From: Alginatibacterium sediminis
GTDB taxonomy: Bacteria > Pseudomonadota > Gammaproteobacteria > Enterobacterales > Celerinatantimonadaceae
Assembly (NCBI RefSeq): GCF_003610775.1
Contig: NZ_RAQO01000006.1
Span: forward strand, 124,001 to 188,000
Direction of reading: 5' to 3'
DNA: 64,000 nt
Position numbers and translations under genes: made by a program. This document shows positions 63,386 to 64,000 of this stretch, one piece after another. Within the stretch, counting starts at the first letter, position 1, and every line of letters begins with the position of its first letter. The notes beneath the pieces were generated by a model, which saw only the letters and a program-made list of their open reading frames with translations, searched no databases and was not told the origin of the DNA.

Positions 63386-64000
63386 ATGACAAAGCCTACT
63401 GTCCCAGTAACAATACTAGCCGGTTTCTTAGGTGCGGGTAAAACCACTTTACTAAACCATATTTTGAGCAATGCCAATGGCATGAAAATGGCGGTTATCG
63501 TCAATGACTTCGGGTCGATTAATGTTGATGCCGAGTTGGTTAAATCGCAAAGCGAGAACATGATCAGTCTTGAAAATGGCTGCATATGCTGCAATTTGGC
63601 TGAAGGCTTAGTGGTATCCGTGATGCGTCTACTCGCCCTTGAAGAGCGTCCCGACCATATTATTATAGAGACCTCCGGTATTGCACAGCCTAAAGAAGTC
63701 GCTTTGCAATTTGAAGACCCCGAACTACAACAGCATGCGCCATTAAATGCGATTATCACCACTATCGATTCAGAAAATGTATTAAATTTAGAGGGACCGA
63801 TGGCCGATCTTGCACAGCAACAAGTTCAAGTTGCAGACATTGTGTTAGTGAACAAAGTCGATTTAGTCGACGCAGAACAGCTTGAATCGGTGAAACGGTG
63901 GTGCTCAAACCAAGCACCATTTGCTAAGTTGGTTGATATTCAATTTGGTGAAGTCGATCTACCGATCTTGTTTGATGTGCCTGAGCGATTAATTCAAACA
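63386..64000 (+). CDS. CobW/COG0523-family GTPase, N-terminal part
   Basis: The gene runs off the right edge; 205 codons are seen. Walker A GFLGAGKTTLLNH lies at residues ~11-23, the metal-binding CxCC motif as NGCICCNL near 68, ETSGIAQPKEV near 97 and the guanine-specificity NKVD near 155. These GTPases deliver zinc, cobalt or other metals to client enzymes. It follows a metal-dependent amidohydrolase gene by about 95 bases, so that enzyme may be its client (inference). A second in-frame ATG at 63377 is possible; 63386 has the better ribosome spacing. Confidence 0.9.
   Translation, partial: MTKPTVPVTILAGFLGAGKTTLLNHILSNANGMKMAVIVNDFGSINVDAELVKSQSENMISLENGCICCNLAEGLVVSVMRLLALEERPDHIIIETSGIAQPKEVALQFEDPELQQHAPLNAIITTIDSENVLNLEGPMADLAQQQVQVADIVLVNKVDLVDAEQLESVKRWCSNQAPFAKLVDIQFGEVDLPILFDVPERLIQT

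Overview
This 64 kb stretch reads as the chromosome of a marine-type gammaproteobacterium, most likely in or near the Alteromonadales. Base composition is in the low 40s percent GC by eye, and protein sequences such as LpxH, PpiB, CysS, FolD, KduD, KdgR and RhaA resemble the enterobacterial and Vibrio/Alteromonas forms. I cannot name a genus. I see no insertion sequence, phage gene or CRISPR array.

Layout. 1-11.5 kb is core genome: the end of glycogen phosphorylase, a modABC molybdate importer, a fatty-acid desaturase, two small unknown or membrane proteins, ppiB-lpxH divergent from cysS, an amino-acid-type binding protein, folD, and a tRNA cluster (Pro, Arg, Leu). Two nearly identical broken copies of tRNA-Pro sit inside the cluster. 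11.6-26 kb is a complete L-rhamnose locus: DeoR and AraC regulators, a fused aldolase/dehydrogenase, rhamnulokinase, isomerase, an ABC importer (rhaSTPQ), mutarotase, a second stand-alone aldolase and lactaldehyde reductase. 26-45 kb is a uronate locus: kduI, the repressor gene kdgR, kduD, kdgF, a DhuI-like (RpiB-family) isomerase, a TRAP importer, an AlgQ/M1/M2/S-type oligouronate ABC importer, a sodium symporter, uxaC and a cytoplasmic heparinase II/III-fold lyase. 45-55 kb holds a lipoprotein-like NlpC/P60 peptidase, then a DctB/DctD-like sigma-54 two-component system followed by a periplasmic glycerophosphodiesterase and a PhnD/C/E/E importer; the diesterase and phnD genes each carry a near-identical sigma-54 promoter. 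55-59.7 kb is an aaeXAB-like efflux operon with a divergent LysR gene, plus a ThrE-type exporter. 59.8-64 kb holds a periplasmic serine hydrolase divergent from a D-aminoacylase-type amidohydrolase, then the start of a CobW/COG0523 GTPase gene.

How it works together. The 11.6-45 kb block looks built for a polymer containing both L-rhamnose and uronic acid (ulvan and rhamnogalacturonan are the obvious candidates; alginate is suggested by the ABC importer alone). Three unrelated uronate importers each have a 15-bp site resembling the KdgR box, with a perfect copy between kdgR and kduD. No secreted lyase, glycoside hydrolase, sulfatase or TonB receptor is present, so the polymer must be broken down by enzymes encoded elsewhere. 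KDG kinase and aldolase and UxuA/UxuB are also not here.
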